This document shows positions 51,936-60,988 of a stretch of 64,000 nucleotides of DNA, in pieces. The translations under genes and the position numbers were made by a program. Below the pieces are notes generated by a model, which worked only from the letters and a program-made list of their open reading frames with translations, was not told the origin of the DNA and did not search any database. The stretch's first letter is position 1, and each line of letters begins with the position of its first letter. Origin of the DNA: Sandarakinorhabdus sp. AAP62 (lineage in GTDB: Bacteria > Pseudomonadota > Alphaproteobacteria > Sphingomonadales > Sphingomonadaceae); the NCBI RefSeq assembly GCF_000331225.1, contig NZ_ANFY01000011.1:145126-209125 (forward strand), written 5' to 3'.

Positions 51936-52676
51936 ATGATGGCGACCATGATCCGCGTTGAACCGGCATTGGTGGTGGCCTTGGCTCCCCACGGCGAACA
52001 TGCCGTGGTGGCACGATTCCTGTCGGCAGATCAGGGGCTTGTAGCGGCCTATGTGCAGGGCGGGCGCGGGCGCAAGCTGCGGCCGGTGCTGCAGATCGGC
52101 AATCGCGTCGCGCTCGATCTGGTCAGCAGGAGCGCCGGGCAACTGGCCTTTGCCACCATCCACCCGCTCAGCACCAACATGGCGATGCTGCATGGGTCCG
52201 CAGCGTTGGCGCTGGTTGATTATCTCGCCAGCCTGGCCGCCGCCACCTTGCCCGAGGGCGAGGCCCAGTCGCGGCTGTTCCCGCTGTTCGATGCCCTGTT
52301 TGGCGGCGCCGCCGCCGGGGCCGGCGTCGCCGACATCGGCCCGGCCCTGGTGCGGCTGGAACTGGCGCTGCTGGCGGAACTGGGCACCGGGCTTGATCTG
52401 GCCAGTTGCGCCGCCACTGGCGCCACCAGCGATCTCGCCTACGTCTCCCCCAAATCAAGGCAGGCCGTGTCGCGCGGCGCCGGCCTGCCCTGGGCCGACA
52501 GATTGTTGCCGTTGCCGGCCTTTCTGCTCGGGTTGGGTGAGGCCGACGCCGCCGCCATCGCCGACGGCCTGGCGCTGACCGGTCATTTCCTGGGCCGCGA
52601 CGTCTTGCGGGACAGCGCGGCGGCCAAACGCTGCTGGACGGCGCGCGAGCGGCTGCTGGGTCTGCTGCTGCGCTGA
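51936..52676 (+). CDS. recO: DNA repair protein RecO
   Basis: 246 residues if ATG 51936 is used; ATGs at 51939 and 51948 are also in frame and the third fits the family N-terminus best (MIRVEPALVVALAPHGEHAVVARFLS). The OB fold has the usual VAAYVQGGRGRKLRPVLQIGNRVALDL, and a helical C-domain follows. RecO loads RecA onto SSB-coated DNA with RecR. The common CXXC zinc site is reduced here. The gene precedes parC by 40 bp. Confidence 0.9.
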   Translation: MMATMIRVEPALVVALAPHGEHAVVARFLSADQGLVAAYVQGGRGRKLRPVLQIGNRVALDLVSRSAGQLAFATIHPLSTNMAMLHGSAALALVDYLASLAAATLPEGEAQSRLFPLFDALFGGAAAGAGVADIGPALVRLELALLAELGTGLDLASCAATGATSDLAYVSPKSRQAVSRGAGLPWADRLLPLPAFLLGLGEADAAAIADGLALTGHFLGRDVLRDSAAAKRCWTARERLLGLLLR

Positions 52677-52716
52677 ACCGCTTGCGGGCATTCGCCGCCA
52701 TCGCTAACCCAGCGCC

Positions 52717-54960
52717 ATGGCCACACTTCCCGAGAGCGACAATATCCTCGAAGCCCCGTTCGGCGCCGCGCTGGGCGAACGCTATCTGGTCTATGCCCTC
52801 TCCACCATCACGGCGCGATCCTTGCCCGATCTGCGTGATGGCCTCAAGCCCGTCCACCGCCGCCTGCTGTGGGCGATGCGGCTGCTGAAGCTGAACCCGG
52901 ATCAGGGCTACAAGAAATGCGCCCGCGTCGTCGGCGACGTGATCGGCAAATATCACCCGCACGGCGATCAGTCGGTCTATGACGCGATGGTGCGCCTGGC
53001 GCAGAGTTTTGCGCTTCGGGTGCCGCTGGTCGATGGCCAGGGCAATTTCGGCAATATCGACGGCGATAATGCGGCGGCCATGCGCTATACCGAGGCGCGG
53101 CTGACCGATGCCGCCATCCGCCTGATGGACGGACTGGACGAAGAATCCGTCCCCTTCCGCACCACCTATAATGGCGAGGAGGAAGAGCCGGAGGTGTTCC
53201 CCGGCCTGTTCCCCAACCTGCTGGTCAATGGCGCCGCCGGCATTGCGGTCGGCATGGCGACCAGCATCCCGCCGCACAACCCGGTCGAGATCGTCGATGC
53301 CGCCCTGCACCTGCTGCGCACGCCTGACGCGGCGGACACCGAATTGCTGCAGTTCGTCACCGGGCCGGATTTCCCCACTGGCGGCGTGCTGGTCGAACCT
53401 CGGACAAGCATCGCCGAATCCTATCTGACGGGCCGCGGCAGTTTCCGCCTGCGCGCGCGCTGGAGCGTGGAAGACCAGGGCCGCGGCACCTGGACGATCA
53501 TCATCAGCGAGATCCCCTATCAGGTGCTGAAGGGCAAGCTGATCGAGCAGTTGGCCGAACTGATCACCGAAAAGAAGCTGCCGATCCTCGCTGACGTCGC
53601 CGACGAAAGCGACGAACAGCTGCGCATCGTCATCACACCCAAATCGCGCAATGTTGATGCCGATGTGCTGATGGAAAGCCTGTTCAAGCTGACCGATCTG
53701 GAAGTGCGCATCCCGCTCAACATGAACGTGCTGGATGAAGGCCGGCCGGGCGTGCTGGGCCTGAAGCCGGTGATCGCCAAGTGGCTGATGCACCAACGCG
53801 AAGTACTGGTTGCACGCTCCCGCTATCGCCTCGGCCGCATCGATGCGCGGCTGGAAGTGCTTGGCGGGCTCTTGAAGGCCTATCTGAACCTGGATGAGGT
53901 GATCCGCATCATCCGCGAGGCCGACGACGCCAAGGAAGAACTGATCGCCGCCTTCGATCTGACGGCCGTGCAGGCCGAAGCCATTCTCAACATGCGGCTG
54001 CGCAGCTTGCGGCGGCTGGAAGAGATCGAGATCACCCGCGAGAACAAGGCGCTGACCGAGGAAGCCAAGGGCCTGCGCGGCCTGATCAGCAGCGAAGCCG
54101 AGCAGACCGAGCGGCTGGCCACCGATCTGGCCGCGTTGCGCGCCGCCTATGGCCCGGCGACCTTGCTCGGCCGCCGCCGCACCAGCATTGCGGATGCGCC
54201 GCAAGTGACCTTCGTGCCGATCGAGGCGATGATCGAGAAGGAACCGCTGACCATCATCTGTTCGGCCAAGGGCTGGATCCGGGCGATGAAGGGCCATGTC
54301 GATCTGGCCAGCACCGAAGCGCTGAAGTTCAAGGAAGGCGATGGCCCGGCCTATGCCTTCCACGCGCAGACCACGGATCGGCTGGTGCTGGCGGCCAGCG
54401 ATGGCCGTTTCTACACGCTGTCGCCCGATCGCCTGCCCGGCGGGCGGGGGTTGGGGGAACCGGTGCGGCTGATGATCGATCTGGCCGAGGGGACGGAGAT
54501 TGTCAGCCTGTTTACCCACCAGCCCGATCGCCGCCTGCTGCTCGCCGCCAGCGACGGCCGCGGCTTCCAGATCGACAGCGCCGAACTGCTGGCCGAAACC
54601 CGCAAGGGCAAGGCCGTGATGAACCCACGCGAAGGCGCCCGCCTGGCCGTGGTGCGCTGGATCGCGCCCGCCGACGACATGGTGGCGGTGATCGGCGAGA
54701 ACCGCAAACTGCTGGTCTTCCCGCTCGACGAACTGCCGCAGATGCAGAAAGGCCAGGGGGTGGCGCTGCAGAAATACAAGGATGGCGGCATGGCCGACGT
54801 GCGCACGTTCCTGATGGCCGATGGCCTGAGCTGGCCGATGGGTGGCGACAGTGGCCGCACCCGCACCGAAGCCGATCTGACCTTCTGGAAGGGCACCCGC
54901 GCCAGCGCGGGCCGCATGCCGCCCAACGGCTTCCCCCGTGACAACAAGTTCAGTGCCTGA
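52717..54960 (+). CDS. parC: DNA topoisomerase IV subunit A
   Basis: 747 residues. The catalytic tyrosine is Tyr124 in [11 protein letters not shown]; the winged helix region reads [38 protein letters not shown], and a C-terminal beta-pinwheel ([27 protein letters not shown]) is shorter than in GyrA. The protein decatenates daughter chromosomes as a tetramer with ParE. The residue matching Ser83 of E. coli GyrA is Gln95, see findings. Three small membrane protein genes follow. Confidence 0.97.
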   Translation: MATLPESDNILEAPFGAALGERYLVYALSTITARSLPDLRDGLKPVHRRLLWAMRLLKLNPDQGYKKCARVVGDVIGKYHPHGDQSVYDAMVRLAQSFALRVPLVDGQGNFGNIDGDNAAAMRYTEARLTDAAIRLMDGLDEESVPFRTTYNGEEEEPEVFPGLFPNLLVNGAAGIAVGMATSIPPHNPVEIVDAALHLLRTPDAADTELLQFVTGPDFPTGGVLVEPRTSIAESYLTGRGSFRLRARWSVEDQGRGTWTIIISEIPYQVLKGKLIEQLAELITEKKLPILADVADESDEQLRIVITPKSRNVDADVLMESLFKLTDLEVRIPLNMNVLDEGRPGVLGLKPVIAKWLMHQREVLVARSRYRLGRIDARLEVLGGLLKAYLNLDEVIRIIREADDAKEELIAAFDLTAVQAEAILNMRLRSLRRLEEIEITRENKALTEEAKGLRGLISSEAEQTERLATDLAALRAAYGPATLLGRRRTSIADAPQVTFVPIEAMIEKEPLTIICSAKGWIRAMKGHVDLASTEALKFKEGDGPAYAFHAQTTDRLVLAASDGRFYTLSPDRLPGGRGLGEPVRLMIDLAEGTEIVSLFTHQPDRRLLLAASDGRGFQIDSAELLAETRKGKAVMNPREGARLAVVRWIAPADDMVAVIGENRKLLVFPLDELPQMQKGQGVALQKYKDGGMADVRTFLMADGLSWPMGGDSGRTRTEADLTFWKGTRASAGRMPPNGFPRDNKFSA

Positions 54961-54999
54961 CGCATGGCCAGCTTCGGCCCGGCAGGTTAAGGAGGCACC

Positions 55000-55149
55000 A
55001 TGATTGGTGTCATCCTCATCGCCGTGCTCAACGTCGCCATGTTCAGCTGGTTCTTCTACCTGGCGGCGAAGGACCCTTCGAACGTGTTCAAGCGGCGGCG
55101 CCCGGCCGATAATCCGCCGGCTGGCGATGACCAGCCGCCGCAGGCCTGA
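55000..55149 (+). CDS. Single-pass membrane microprotein 1 (49 aa)
   Basis: Begins ATG 55000 with a perfect AAGGAGG 6 nt upstream. One helix, IGVILIAVLNVAMFSWFFYLA, then AKDPSNVFKRRRPADNPPAGDDQPPQA, with the KRRR placing the C-terminus in the cytoplasm. No family recognised. Its good ribosome binding site and the close spacing to two similar genes argue that it is real. It follows parC by 40 bp. Confidence 0.75.
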   Translation: MIGVILIAVLNVAMFSWFFYLAAKDPSNVFKRRRPADNPPAGDDQPPQA

Positions 55150-55154
55150 CGCGC

Positions 55155-55319
55155 ATGGTGGTGGTCATCCTCATCCTGTTGTCGCTGGGCGTCGCCGGCT
55201 TCATCATGCTCACCGATTCCCGCAAGGACACCAGCCTGAAGCGGCTGGAGCAGCGCGCCAGCGACAGCGTGGTCAATGATGCTGGCAGTGATGGCGATGG
55301 CGGTGGTGGGGGCGATTGA
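55155..55319 (+). CDS. Single-pass membrane microprotein 2 (54 aa)
   Basis: ATG 55155 is 5 bp after microprotein 1, so translation is probably coupled; no separate Shine-Dalgarno is seen. One helix, VVVILILLSLGVAGFIML, a basic/acidic linker TDSRKDTSLKRLEQRASD, then a tail of Gly and Asp (GSDGDGGGGGD). No family recognised. Confidence 0.65.
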   Translation: MVVVILILLSLGVAGFIMLTDSRKDTSLKRLEQRASDSVVNDAGSDGDGGGGGD

Positions 55320-55359
55320 CGCGGCGGCTACCTGGCCGTGAACGGGCGGCGCTGACACA

Positions 55360-55662
55360 GTGACCGCGCTGCTGATCATTGGCGGCCTGTTGCTGCTGAT
55401 CCTGATCGTCGTTGCCAGCCGCCCGTCCAGCCCACCTGAGCGGCTGCCCCGGGACCCCCCGATTGATCGGATGATCGACCCGGGCCTTGACCCCCTGATC
55501 TTGCCGTGGCCGGACTCGCTGCCAGAGCGAGAGCGTTCCGACGAACGGATGAGTGACGAAGCGCCGTTCGCGCCCGGAGGTGGCGATTTCGGCGGCGGCG
55601 GCGCCAGCGGCGACTGGGATGACGACAGCAGCGATGCCGGCAGCGACAGCAGCAACGACTGA
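55360..55662 (+). CDS. Single-pass membrane protein with acidic Gly/Ser-rich tail (100 aa)
   Basis: GTG start 40 bp after microprotein 2. One helix (ALLIIGGLLLLILIVVAS), a Pro/Asp/Glu-rich middle (PPERLPRDPP, IDPGLDPLILPWPDSLPERE) and the tail GGGDFGGGGASGDWDDDSSDAGSDSS. The FGGGGASG stretch resembles the tail end of TPM/YgcG membrane proteins, although that domain is absent. Function unknown; it may act with the two microproteins before it. Confidence 0.7.
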   Translation: MTALLIIGGLLLLILIVVASRPSSPPERLPRDPPIDRMIDPGLDPLILPWPDSLPERERSDERMSDEAPFAPGGGDFGGGGASGDWDDDSSDAGSDSSND

Positions 55663-55687
55663 TTCCGCTTGCCCGTTCGGTTCGAAT

Positions 55688-55706
55688 CGATATAATTATG
55701 ATATCG
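55688..55706. promoter_or_regulatory. 19-bp dyad containing a -10 box, before the SPFH gene
   Basis: CGATATAAT-T-ATGATATCG: the halves match in 8 of 9 positions. TATAAT (55691-55696) lies inside, 33 bp before the GTG of the SPFH gene, and a -35 is not obvious. The AT-rich island stands out from the GC-rich surroundings. It is a strong candidate operator; the RHH protein coded at the end of this operon is a possible ligand. Confidence 0.6.
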
Positions 55707-55728
55707 TATTTAAACCGAGGAGACCGAT

Positions 55729-56619
55729 GTGACGACCCACGATCCGGCGCGCCAGCCCAGCCTTGAACGGGCCGGCGTTGGCAGCAATGGCATCGCCATG
55801 CTGTTCCTGTTGCTGATCAATCTGGTGACATTGGGCGCAGCCTTGCTGGCGCTGGTCGGCGGCGAGCCGTCGGCGGTGCTGGGCGTGATCGCGCTGTCGC
55901 TCACCTTCGCTTTCATCGCCACAGGCTTCTACATGCTGCAGCCCAATGAAGGTGCGGCCATCACCCTGTTCGGCGACTACAAGGGAACCGACCGGGTCAA
56001 CGGCCTGCGCTGGACCTGGCCGTGGATGGGCAAGCAGAAGATCAGCTTGCGCGCCAACAACCTGATTTCGCAGCAGATCAAGGTCAACGATCTGCGTGGC
56101 AACCCGATCGAGATCGCCGCCCAATTGGTGTGGCGCGTCACCGATACGGCGCAGGCGCTGTTCGACGTCGATGATTATCGCGGCTTCGTCACCGCCCAGG
56201 TGGAAGTGGCGGTGCGCACCATCGGCGCACGTTATCCCTATGACGATTTCGAGCACAAGGAAGTCACGCTGCGCGGCGATCACGAACGCGTGTCAGGCGA
56301 ACTGCGCGCCGAACTGATCAACCGGCTCAGCGTGGCAGGCATCACGGTGGATGAGTGCGGCTTCACCCATCTTGCCTATGCCCCTGAAATCGCTGGCGCC
56401 ATGCTGCGCCGACAGCAGGCCGCCGCCGTGGTCGCTGCCCGCGAAACGCTGGTGGCTGGCGCGGTCGGCATGGTCGAAATGGCGCTGGCGCAGCTTTCCG
56501 AAAAGAACGTCGTCGAGCTCGACGACGAGCGCAAGGCGGCCATGGTGTCCAACCTGATGGTGGTGCTGTGCGGCGAACGCGAGACCCAGCCCATCGTCAA
56601 CGCCGGCAGCCTCTATTGA
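55729..56619 (+). CDS. SPFH (band 7) domain membrane protein
   Basis: 296 residues from GTG, with GAGGAG upstream. Two hydrophobic segments ([22 protein letters not shown] and [20 protein letters not shown]) are followed by the band 7 domain: [56 protein letters not shown] and [40 protein letters not shown], then an Ala/Gln-rich coiled part. SPFH proteins form ring-like scaffolds in membranes. The gene is paired with a small RHH gene directly downstream. Confidence 0.9.
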   Translation: MTTHDPARQPSLERAGVGSNGIAMLFLLLINLVTLGAALLALVGGEPSAVLGVIALSLTFAFIATGFYMLQPNEGAAITLFGDYKGTDRVNGLRWTWPWMGKQKISLRANNLISQQIKVNDLRGNPIEIAAQLVWRVTDTAQALFDVDDYRGFVTAQVEVAVRTIGARYPYDDFEHKEVTLRGDHERVSGELRAELINRLSVAGITVDECGFTHLAYAPEIAGAMLRRQQAAAVVAARETLVAGAVGMVEMALAQLSEKNVVELDDERKAAMVSNLMVVLCGERETQPIVNAGSLY

Positions 56620-56626
56620 TGCGGTG

Positions 56627-56821
56627 ATGACGGCGAAGAAGCCCTTCCCGCTGCGGCTTGATCCGGCTCTGCACGAGGCGCTGGAACGGGCCGCAGCGGC
56701 CGATCTGCGCAGCCTCAACGCGCAGATCGAAGTGCTGCTGCGCGAGGCGCTGGCCAGACGCGGCGTGAAGGTGGCGGTGACGCCGGGGCCCAGGCGCGGG
56801 CGGCCGCCAACTCAAGACTGA
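56627..56821 (+). CDS. Arc-like ribbon-helix-helix protein
   Basis: 64 residues. KPFPLRLDPALHEALERAAAADLRSLNAQIEVLLREAL is a full ribbon-helix-helix fold (beta-strand PLRLD, helix A, helix B), as in Arc repressor or HicB-like antitoxin domains; the tail GVKVAVTPGPRRGRPPTQD has an AT-hook-like GRP. A GTG codon directly before the ATG (56624) is another start. It follows the SPFH gene by 7 bp. Its last 10 bp overlap the end of cca on the other strand. Confidence 0.82.
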   Translation: MTAKKPFPLRLDPALHEALERAAAADLRSLNAQIEVLLREALARRGVKVAVTPGPRRGRPPTQD

Positions 56822-58005
56822 ACGGCGGCATCCAGCAACGCGGCGACCGTGCCCGCATCATCGGGGAAGCCCGCCGCCACCCAGCTGCGCTCAAACGCGC
56901 CGAGCCGCTTCGCCACCTCCGGCCCGGGCGCCACGCCGCGGGCGATGATGTCCTTGCCGCTCGCCGGCAGTTTCGGGCGCTGCCAGCCGATCAATGGCAC
57001 AGCCGCCGCCGCATCGCCTGCAACAAGCAGTCGGTCGATCACCGCCTCACTGCCGTCGCGCCAGGCGGCGCTCCAATGCGGTGCCGGGCCAGTCGGCTGC
57101 GCCGCTGCCACCAGCCGCATGCGCTGCGCGTTGGACAGCTTCAGCCGCGCGCCGACTTCATAGGCGACACGCGTGTCGGCCGCCGGCAGCAGGGCCGCCA
57201 GTCGCCGCTCCCACGCCGGCGCCAGGCCAGCGCTGGCTTCCGCGGCAATCATCCCCGCCAGCACCGGCAGGCGGCTTGCCGCCAGCTCCGGCAAGACCGG
57301 GCGGAAAATGCCGGCTTCCAGCATCAGCGCGAGTGTCGCCACCGGATCGTGCAAGCCGAGCAGAAGCCGCAATTCCATCGCGATCCGCTCGCGCGACAGC
57401 GCCATCAGATCATTGGCGCGGGCGGTGCAGGCCGCCAGTCCATCGGCATCGATCGCGGCGGCAAAACGCGCGGAAAAGCGGAAGAACCTGAGGATGCGCA
57501 AATGATCCTCGGCAATGCGCTGCAACGGATCGCCGATGAAGCGGACGCGGCGCGCCGACAGATCATCCAGCCCGCCCCAGTAATCATGCAGTGCGCCACC
57601 GGGCAGATCGGCATAGAGGGCGTTCACGGTGAAATCCCGCCGCGCCGCATCCGCGCGCCAGTCATCGGTAAAGGCGACCTGCGCGTGGCGGCCAAAGCTT
57701 TGCACGTCGCGACGCAGCGTGGTGACTTCGGCGACCAGATCATGGCCCACCACCGTCACCGTACCATGGGCGATCCCGGTCGGCACGGCCTTCAGCCCGG
57801 CGGCCTTCACCCGCTTCATCACTTCTTCGGGCGCAAAACGCGTTGCCAGATCAATGTCCGCCCCATCCAGCCCCAGCAGCGCATCGCGCACCGCGCCGCC
57901 CACCAGCCGAGTCTCGCCCGCATCAGCCTCCAGTGCCGTCAGCAGTGCCGCGCCGGCAGACGTGGTGGTCCAGGCCTGTGCTGGCAAATGTTCGGGCAAG
58001 CTCAC
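56812..58005 (-). CDS. cca: CCA tRNA nucleotidyltransferase
   Basis: 397 residues. Class II nucleotidyltransferase head: TRLVGGAVRDALLGLDGADIDLATRF with the catalytic DxD, then the RRDFTVNALYADLPGGALHDYWGGLDDL and EDHLRILRFFRFSARFAAAID signatures. It repairs or adds CCA at tRNA 3' ends. The GTG start at 58005 overlaps the stop of the NUDIX gene; the frame runs further up to 58113 but there it covers that gene. Part of a run NUDIX-cca following DUF1285. Confidence 0.95.
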   Translation of the reverse strand: MSLPEHLPAQAWTTTSAGAALLTALEADAGETRLVGGAVRDALLGLDGADIDLATRFAPEEVMKRVKAAGLKAVPTGIAHGTVTVVGHDLVAEVTTLRRDVQSFGRHAQVAFTDDWRADAARRDFTVNALYADLPGGALHDYWGGLDDLSARRVRFIGDPLQRIAEDHLRILRFFRFSARFAAAIDADGLAACTARANDLMALSRERIAMELRLLLGLHDPVATLALMLEAGIFRPVLPELAASRLPVLAGMIAAEASAGLAPAWERRLAALLPAADTRVAYEVGARLKLSNAQRMRLVAAAQPTGPAPHWSAAWRDGSEAVIDRLLVAGDAAAAVPLIGWQRPKLPASGKDIIARGVAPGPEVAKRLGAFERSWVAAGFPDDAGTVAALLDAAVQS

Positions 58006-58595
58006 AGCGTCTCCAGCCGGCGCGAGAGCGCCACGATCATACCGGCAGTCGCACCCCAGATATAATGGCGATCGTGGCGGATCGACCAGTAATGGCGGGT
58101 CTGGCCCTGCCATTGGCCGGATTGGCGCAGATGATTGGCGGGATCGAGCACATGGGCAAGGGGCACATGGAACAATTCGTCCACCTCATCCGGATGGGCG
58201 CGCAGAGTCAGGCCGGGCGGCACCACGCCCACCACCGGCGTCACCAGATAGCCGGTGCCGGTGCGATAGGGATCAAGCGTGCCCAACACCTCCACTTGGC
58301 TGCGCGGCAGGGCCACTTCCTCCTCGGCTTCGCGCAGCGCCGCGGCCACGGCATCGGCATCCTCGGAATCCTGTCGGCCGCCGGGAAACGCGACCTGCCC
58401 GGGGTGGCGCTTCAGATTGGCGGTGCGGCGGGTGAACAGCAACTGCGGCGCGGCCTCGTCCGAAATCGCCATCAACACGGAGGCGGGCGTGAGCGCATCA
58501 ACCGGCGGCGGGCCGGCGCGGTCCAGATCCCAATCACCGTGCGGGTGCGGGGTGAACGGCCCGCTCAGCAGGGAGCGCACGCGATCAAGCGGCAT
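58002..58595 (-). CDS. CoA pyrophosphatase-type NUDIX hydrolase
   Basis: 197 residues. LFTRRTANLKRHPGQVAFPGG is the UPF0035/CoA signature directly before the Nudix box GGRQDSEDADAVAAALREAEEEVAL. Members split CoA or its derivatives into 4'-phosphopantetheine and 3',5'-ADP. The start at 58595 overlaps the DUF1285 gene by 11 bp, and its stop overlaps the cca start. These three genes form a compact operon. Confidence 0.92.
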   Translation of the reverse strand: MPLDRVRSLLSGPFTPHPHGDWDLDRAGPPPVDALTPASVLMAISDEAAPQLLFTRRTANLKRHPGQVAFPGGRQDSEDADAVAAALREAEEEVALPRSQVEVLGTLDPYRTGTGYLVTPVVGVVPPGLTLRAHPDEVDELFHVPLAHVLDPANHLRQSGQWQGQTRHYWSIRHDRHYIWGATAGMIVALSRRLETL

Positions 58596-59151
58596 CGTCG
58601 ATGCCCTGCATGAACGGAAAATAGGCCCCATCGCTCCACAGACCCGGCGGATCACCACCTTCGGCCAACGCCAGATCGGCGAGGCGATAGAAGGTGGCGC
58701 GGTTGACCAGCGCATGGAGCCCGCCCCGCACGTGCAGATAGGGCCGCGGGGTGCCATCGCCACCGATCTGCACGTCCAGCATGTTGTGCGGGCCGGCCGC
58801 CACCACATCATCGGTGTTCAGGCGGAACAGGATGCGCCTTGCTTCGCCCTCACCCTCCCAATCAGCATCGACGGCGATGAACGGCGCATCTTCCACATCG
58901 ATGTCGAGCTTTTCCACCGGCGTCACCAGCACATGGCTGCCATCGGCCTCGCGGCGCAGGATCGAAGAAAACAGCTTCACCAGTTCCTTGCGGCCGATGG
59001 GCGTGCCCGCATGGAACCAGGTGCCATCGGCCGCGATGCGCATGTCGCTGTGGCCGCAATGGCTGGGGTGCCATTGTTCCACGGGCAGCCGCTTGCCGGC
59101 CCGCGACAGGGCCAGCAGTTCGGCAAAGCGATCAGATGATTCGGCAGTCAC
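58585..59151 (-). CDS. DUF1285 domain-containing protein
   Basis: 188 residues from a GTG at 59151 (TTG at 59169 is another possibility). Family blocks: VEQWHPSHCGHSDMRIAADGTWFHAGTPIGRKELVKLFSSILRRE, DGSHVLVTPVEKLDIDVEDAPFIAVD and RPYLHVRGGLHALVNRATFYRLADLA. It is a conserved proteobacterial protein of unknown function, often next to the CoA-type NUDIX and cca genes as it is here. Confidence 0.9.
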   Translation of the reverse strand: MTAESSDRFAELLALSRAGKRLPVEQWHPSHCGHSDMRIAADGTWFHAGTPIGRKELVKLFSSILRREADGSHVLVTPVEKLDIDVEDAPFIAVDADWEGEGEARRILFRLNTDDVVAAGPHNMLDVQIGGDGTPRPYLHVRGGLHALVNRATFYRLADLALAEGGDPPGLWSDGAYFPFMQGIDDAA

Positions 59152-59177
59152 GCGCCCTAGATAGGGCAAGTGGTGGT

Positions 59178-59708
59178 TCAGGCAACCTTGGCCGGGCGGG
59201 ACGGGTTGCCGCTGGCAGCAGCCTCCACCCAGGCGATGCGCGGCAGGCCGGTGGTCGGCCCGCGCAGCAGCAGCCGATCATGATCGACCGGGCCGGGCAG
59301 TTCCCAGTGCCGCGTTGCCGCCGCCGAAAAGCCGAAGCGCCCATAGAAGGGCGCATCGCCGATCAGCAGCACCGGCGGGCTGTCGTCGGCATCAAGCGCC
59401 GCCAGGCTGGCGCGCATCAGCGCCGAGGCAATGCCCTCACCCTCACGATTGGCCGCCACCGCCACCGGGCCGAGCAGGATCAGCGGCAGGCGCGCACCGC
59501 CCACGCTCTTCAGCCGGATCGGCCAGCATTGCAGGCTGCCCACCAGCTGATCGCCATCAAGCGCGACAAAGCTGTAAGCCGGCAGCAGCTCGGTGCGGTC
59601 ACGCAGGCGATAGGCGGTGCGGTTGCGCCGCGCCGGGCCGAACCGGTCATCCAGCAGGGAGTCGATGGCGGGCTGATGCGATGGCACCAGCGGAATGATC
59701 GTGAACAC
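59178..59708 (-). CDS. GNAT family N-acetyltransferase (YhbS-like)
   Basis: 176 residues if the GTG at 59708 is used; a TTG at 59741 would add eleven residues. The fold reads ITIPLVPSHQPAIDSLLDDRFGPARR-like start, LVGSLQCWPIRL, LILLGPVAVAANREGEGIASALMRASL with the acetyl-CoA loop REGEGIA, and FYGRFGF at the substrate side. Similar to YhbS-type acetyltransferases of unknown substrate. It lies 26 bp upstream of the DUF1285 start, in the same direction. Confidence 0.84.
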   Translation of the reverse strand: MFTIIPLVPSHQPAIDSLLDDRFGPARRNRTAYRLRDRTELLPAYSFVALDGDQLVGSLQCWPIRLKSVGGARLPLILLGPVAVAANREGEGIASALMRASLAALDADDSPPVLLIGDAPFYGRFGFSAAATRHWELPGPVDHDRLLLRGPTTGLPRIAWVEAAASGNPSRPAKVA

Positions 59709-59861
59709 GGAAGGGGAAACTTTCTGCAGACGGGACAACAAACACGAACGGGCACTGCACCATCAAGGGCACAGTGTCAGATTCGTCGGCCAAGTCTCAG
59801 CAGATGCATCATGACCGGCGTTTTATCAGCCGGTTCCGGAACATGCAATGAAGGGATGAAA

Positions 59862-60419
59862 TCAGTGCAGACGGCGGTCGAGGCCGGCGATGGCTTCGTC
59901 GGTCAGCCGGGTCTGCAGTTCCTTGTCGGCACGGGCGGCGATGATCGCTGCGGCGGCTTTCGTCACCTGCGCGGCGACTTCGGCCTTCAGTTCGGCCGCG
60001 GCGGTGCGTTCGGCGGCGGCGATGCGGCTGGTGGCAGCGGCGGTGCGGCGGGCGATGGCGTCGCGAGCGGCGGCTTCGCTGGCCTTGACCAGATCAGCGG
60101 CTTCGGTTTCGGCGCGGGCACGGATGGCGGCCGCGTCGCTTTCGGCTGCAGCCTTGGCCGCCTGCGCCTGGCTGAGCAGGGCTTCGGCTTCGCTGCGCAG
60201 CGCGGCAGCTTCATCGAGAGCCTTGCGGACGCCGGCAATACGCTCGTCCAGCGCCTTGGCGATCAGGCCGGGCACCTTGCCCACCACCACGGCGAGCACC
60301 ATGAAGATGGCAACGCCGGTATAGACCCAGCTTTCGGCACCCAGGCCAAGCAGCGTGGGTTCGGCATGATGGCCACCTTCGGCCACCGTCGTTGCAGTGT
60401 GAGCCTGATCTTCAGCCAT
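59862..60419 (-). CDS. atpF: ATP synthase Fo subunit b
   Basis: 185 residues: a short N-terminal stretch, one membrane helix (VYTGVAIFMVLAVVVGKVPGLI), then a long charged helix rich in Ala, Glu and Arg (the peripheral stalk). It is the last of the Fo genes in this operon. Together with subunit b' (next gene upstream) it makes the b/b' heterodimer typical of alphaproteobacteria and cyanobacteria. The F1 genes are not in the window. Confidence 0.92.
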   Translation of the reverse strand: MAEDQAHTATTVAEGGHHAEPTLLGLGAESWVYTGVAIFMVLAVVVGKVPGLIAKALDERIAGVRKALDEAAALRSEAEALLSQAQAAKAAAESDAAAIRARAETEAADLVKASEAAARDAIARRTAAATSRIAAAERTAAAELKAEVAAQVTKAAAAIIAARADKELQTRLTDEAIAGLDRRLH

Positions 60420-60442
60420 TGGTCAATCCTCAGCGCCCCGGT

Positions 60443-60919
60443 TCAGTTCTGGGCCAGCGCCGCCGACACGTCAGCCGGGGTGACGGCAATGCCGGCCAGC
60501 CTGGCGACGGCCTCGCTGGTGAGTTCGGCAACCGTCGATTCGAGACCGGCGCGGGCGCTGGTCATCGCCAGAGCCAGCGACGCGGCAGCCGTTTCGGCAT
60601 CGGCATCAAGCCCGGCCGTGACCGCCTTCAGCTGCAAATCAGCCGCCTTGGCGGCGGCCTCGCGGGCCTGAGCCACGGTGGCCTGGGCCGCGTCACGGGC
60701 AGCCTTCATCGCAGCTTCGTGCTCGGCGCGCAGCGCATCGGCGCTGCCCTTGGCCGCTTCGGCACGATCAAGATCGGATGCGACCTGGGTTTCACGCGCA
60801 TCGATCACCTTGCCCACCTTGGGCAGGGTTGGCCGGATCACAACGAAATAGAGCAGCGTGAAAATCACGCCGAACCAGAACAGCTGCGAACCAAAAGTGG
60901 CAGGATCAAATTGCGGCAC
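60443..60919 (-). CDS. atpG: ATP synthase Fo subunit b'
   Basis: 158 residues from a GTG. PATFGSQLFWFGVIFTLLYFVVIRPTLPKVGKVIDARE is the typical N-terminal anchor of b', followed by a long Ala-rich charged helix. It forms the peripheral stalk with subunit b. The gene name is atpF' or atpG depending on the system used. 23 bp before atpF. Confidence 0.9.
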   Translation of the reverse strand: MPQFDPATFGSQLFWFGVIFTLLYFVVIRPTLPKVGKVIDARETQVASDLDRAEAAKGSADALRAEHEAAMKAARDAAQATVAQAREAAAKAADLQLKAVTAGLDADAETAAASLALAMTSARAGLESTVAELTSEAVARLAGIAVTPADVSAALAQN

Positions 60920-60988
60920 GGATCGTCCCCGGCTTGAGCCAAGAAGGGTTCAGCGCCCGGCGAGGACCGCCGGGCGCCGGAACCGAAA

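Noticed and set aside
52168..54519. 783-codon open frame antisense to parC
   Set aside because: High GC leaves few stops on the opposite strand. The sequence is His/Gln/Arg-rich without a domain, whereas the plus strand codes a complete ParC.
59770..59850. Possible terminator of the ATP synthase Fo operon
   Set aside because: ACCGGC/GCCGGT can pair over a short loop but no T-run follows on the minus strand, so the evidence is not enough.
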